Source of the DNA: Trichosphaerium sp. ATCC 40318
Lineage: Eukaryota; Discosea; Flabellinia; Trichosidae
Reading direction: 5' to 3'
NCBI GenBank assembly: GCA_038496445.1
Contig: JALMLS010000171.1
Location: 1 to 21,286 of the forward strand
DNA: 21,286 nucleotides
Shown here one piece after another: positions 19,850-21,286 of the stretch (the stretch's first letter is position 1; the number at the start of each line of letters is the position of its first letter). A program made the translations under genes and the position numbers. Under the pieces are notes generated by a model. The model made no database searches. It was not told the origin of the DNA and was given only the letters and a program-made list of their open reading frames with translations.

Positions 19850-20561
19850 TGTTTGTGTGTAGTGTTTACGTGTGTGTTGGGTAAAGTCTTGGCCTGACTT
19901 TTTTGGGATTTTGTCGGGGTAATTCCTAAAATGGTCAGAATTATACCCAGATTTACAAAAGATTTTAAGCTTAAAATCTCTATTTTCTGTAGCATGTTGT
20001 GGCTTCACTACAACTTGTAAATTTAAATAACATTTGTGTGTACTGTGTTGAACTGATTGTATTGATAGCAACAAGGAAAGCTCATTGAAGATGATCTGCC
20101 ACCTCCATCATTTGCAAGCAGCTTCAATAAATCATTGTTCTAGAGTTAAGAAGGTAGGCAGTGTTTTATACACCGTCATAAATTATCACATTTATTGGCT
20201 GCGCCACAGTGGTATATGTGTAGCATATGCTAACTGTGCATAAACCTTAGAGGATTAGAATTTGCGTTAATTTACCAGGATGTCTAACATACTGTATCTC
20301 ATTTGTTAGCAACTGTGCAAAGTGGTTTGGAAGCAATACTAGAATAACGTACAGTCCGAAACCAATTCAATCAGTTTTCTGTTTTTAGTAAACTTCGTGT
20401 TAAAAGAATAACGTTGTTTGCAGACAAACTTAGAAAGTACTTTGAACACCTTTTTGGTGGCTAAGCTAGATTTTATTGTACAACGAATATTTGGGCATTG
20501 CTCAAGAACGGTTTTATTCATTTTTTACAAGGGTGAATAAGTTCATTACAACACGTGTTTC
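19850..20561. other. Region with one open segment and no secure gene
   Basis: On the plus strand 20069-20143 follows an acceptor (ATTGATAG) and encodes QQGKLIEDDLPPPSFASSF up to a TAG, a protein-like acidic, proline-rich tail with no linked upstream exon. On the minus strand 20339-20521 is open for 60 codons with its own ATG but shows no recognisable features. No RNA gene or repeat was seen. Confidence 0.35.
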
Positions 20562-20990
20562 TCAGCAAGTTTGACCACAAACAGCTTCATTCCAGCAACA
20601 CCATTTGCTACTTCTGATACGGAAACATAATGGAGATCCAGGGTAACAGTATGCAGTTGAACCTATAAAAACGAAAAGTAAGTACCGCAAAAGTACACCA
20701 AAATAAGCACTCAAATACTCTTTTCTTTTTTCACGTACATTGACCACGTTTTTCACGACCACGTCTTCTCCATCCAGGAGGACACCATCCATTTTCATCA
20801 CATGATTCACCACAAAGTAATGGACCTTGCTAAATGATAGAGTTAGTCATTTGTAGATAACACTATGGAGTAGCGTTTTTGACTTACCTCAGTTGCTCTT
20901 TTGGCTCCTTTCGCTGATATCGTTAGATTGGACCGCCAAGGCAACAGTCAATGCCATGAGGACAAAAGCGAAAAGTATAGTTATTTTCAT
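20562..20990 (-). CDS. Secreted cysteine-rich peptide precursor, 82 aa
   Basis: Three exons join in phase: 20934-20990, 20739-20829 and 20562-20662 (introns 104 and 76 nt). Exon 1 encodes a classic signal peptide, MKITILFAFVLMALTVALA, ending at a likely AXA cleavage site. The mature part has ten cysteines, C-x3-C-x5-C ... C-x4-C-x6-C-x8-CC-x5-C-x3-C, so five disulfides are possible. A basic segment (WRRRGREKRGQC) could be cut by a furin/Kex2-type protease into two peptides. The first donor is GTCCAA; a stronger GTAAGT lies 44 nt downstream, but using it leaves an in-frame TGA. No match to a known cysteine pattern was made; roles in defence, signalling or digestion are all open. The leader has a (CAA)5 run. 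Confidence 0.7.
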
Positions 20991-21286
20991 TGTTATTTTA
21001 ATTAGAGTTGTTGTTGTTGTTGGGATAGATTTGGTTTTATGATTTGTTTGAGAAACAAACTTAACAACAACAGTTTACCGTAAACCATTTTTTTCTGTTA
21101 ATTTTCCATTCATGGATTAACACTTTATCCTAAAGCTGGTTGTACCATTATTCGTAGAATATTTATAACCCTTGAATTTAAGATGCTATTGTTAAACAAT
21201 GTACTATATTCGCTGTAACAAAAAACTTAAAGTGTTGAAGTTCTTATTGAATAATTGCTTTCATTAATCATTACTTTATGAAAAAA
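20991..21286. other. Upstream region of the secreted-peptide gene
   Basis: Apart from the (GTT)5 run the region is AT-rich with no coding segment. It should hold the promoter of the minus-strand peptide gene. Confidence 0.4.
21007..21021. repeat. (GTT)5 microsatellite
   Basis: Five GTT units on the plus strand, so (CAA)5 in the leader of the minus-strand peptide gene, 17 bp before its ATG. CAA-rich leaders also precede other genes in this window. Confidence 0.9.

Overview
The window reads as nuclear DNA of a protist: AT-rich, gene-dense, with genes on both strands cut by many short GT-AG introns (donors mostly GTACGT, GTAAGT or GTATGT; CTAAC/CTAAT-like branch sites; leaders rich in CAA/ACA just before the ATG). 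A frizzled/smoothened-like receptor with a cysteine-rich N-terminus, beside a Rac-type GTPase and a C2 protein, points to Amoebozoa. This lineage call is an inference from gene families. No tRNA, rRNA, CRISPR array or intact transposon was recognised.

Layout. 1-1041: no secure gene; a 156-bp unit is present twice in tandem. 1042-5807 (minus strand): an unrecognised multi-exon gene, a MORN-like/YwqK-like repeat gene with one frame break, an intact C2-domain gene, an orphan open segment, and a leucine-rich-repeat gene with about five frame breaks. 5905-10135 (plus): a small F-box-like gene, a SPRY-domain gene, and two unrecognised multi-exon genes. 10293-12285: a LYRM1-like LYR protein (plus) convergent with a complete mitochondrial HscB/Jac1 co-chaperone (minus). 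12386-18818 (plus): S-adenosylhomocysteinase, sharing a 100-bp divergent promoter with HscB; the frizzled-like receptor; and Rac. 19033-20990: a doubtful arrestin-like fragment, a small minus-strand ORF, and a minus-strand gene for a secreted ten-cysteine peptide.

How the genes relate. HscB delivers Fe-S clusters and its family recognises LYR-type motifs, so a LYR protein next door is suggestive. Receptor and Rac could lie in related signalling routes, though adjacency alone does not show this. The MORN, LRR and F-box genes resemble lineage-expanded families that are also common in giant viruses of amoebae; two of the three carry frame breaks, which suggests turnover.

The most unusual signals are in gene structure. 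Rac needs a 4-nt micro-exon to restore its DTAGQE motif. Several independent gene models keep frame only if GT-AG introns of 22-29 nt are removed, while the securely modelled genes (SAHH, HscB, Rac, C2) have introns of 40-221 nt. All splice models were built by hand from phase and motif logic, with no transcript evidence.
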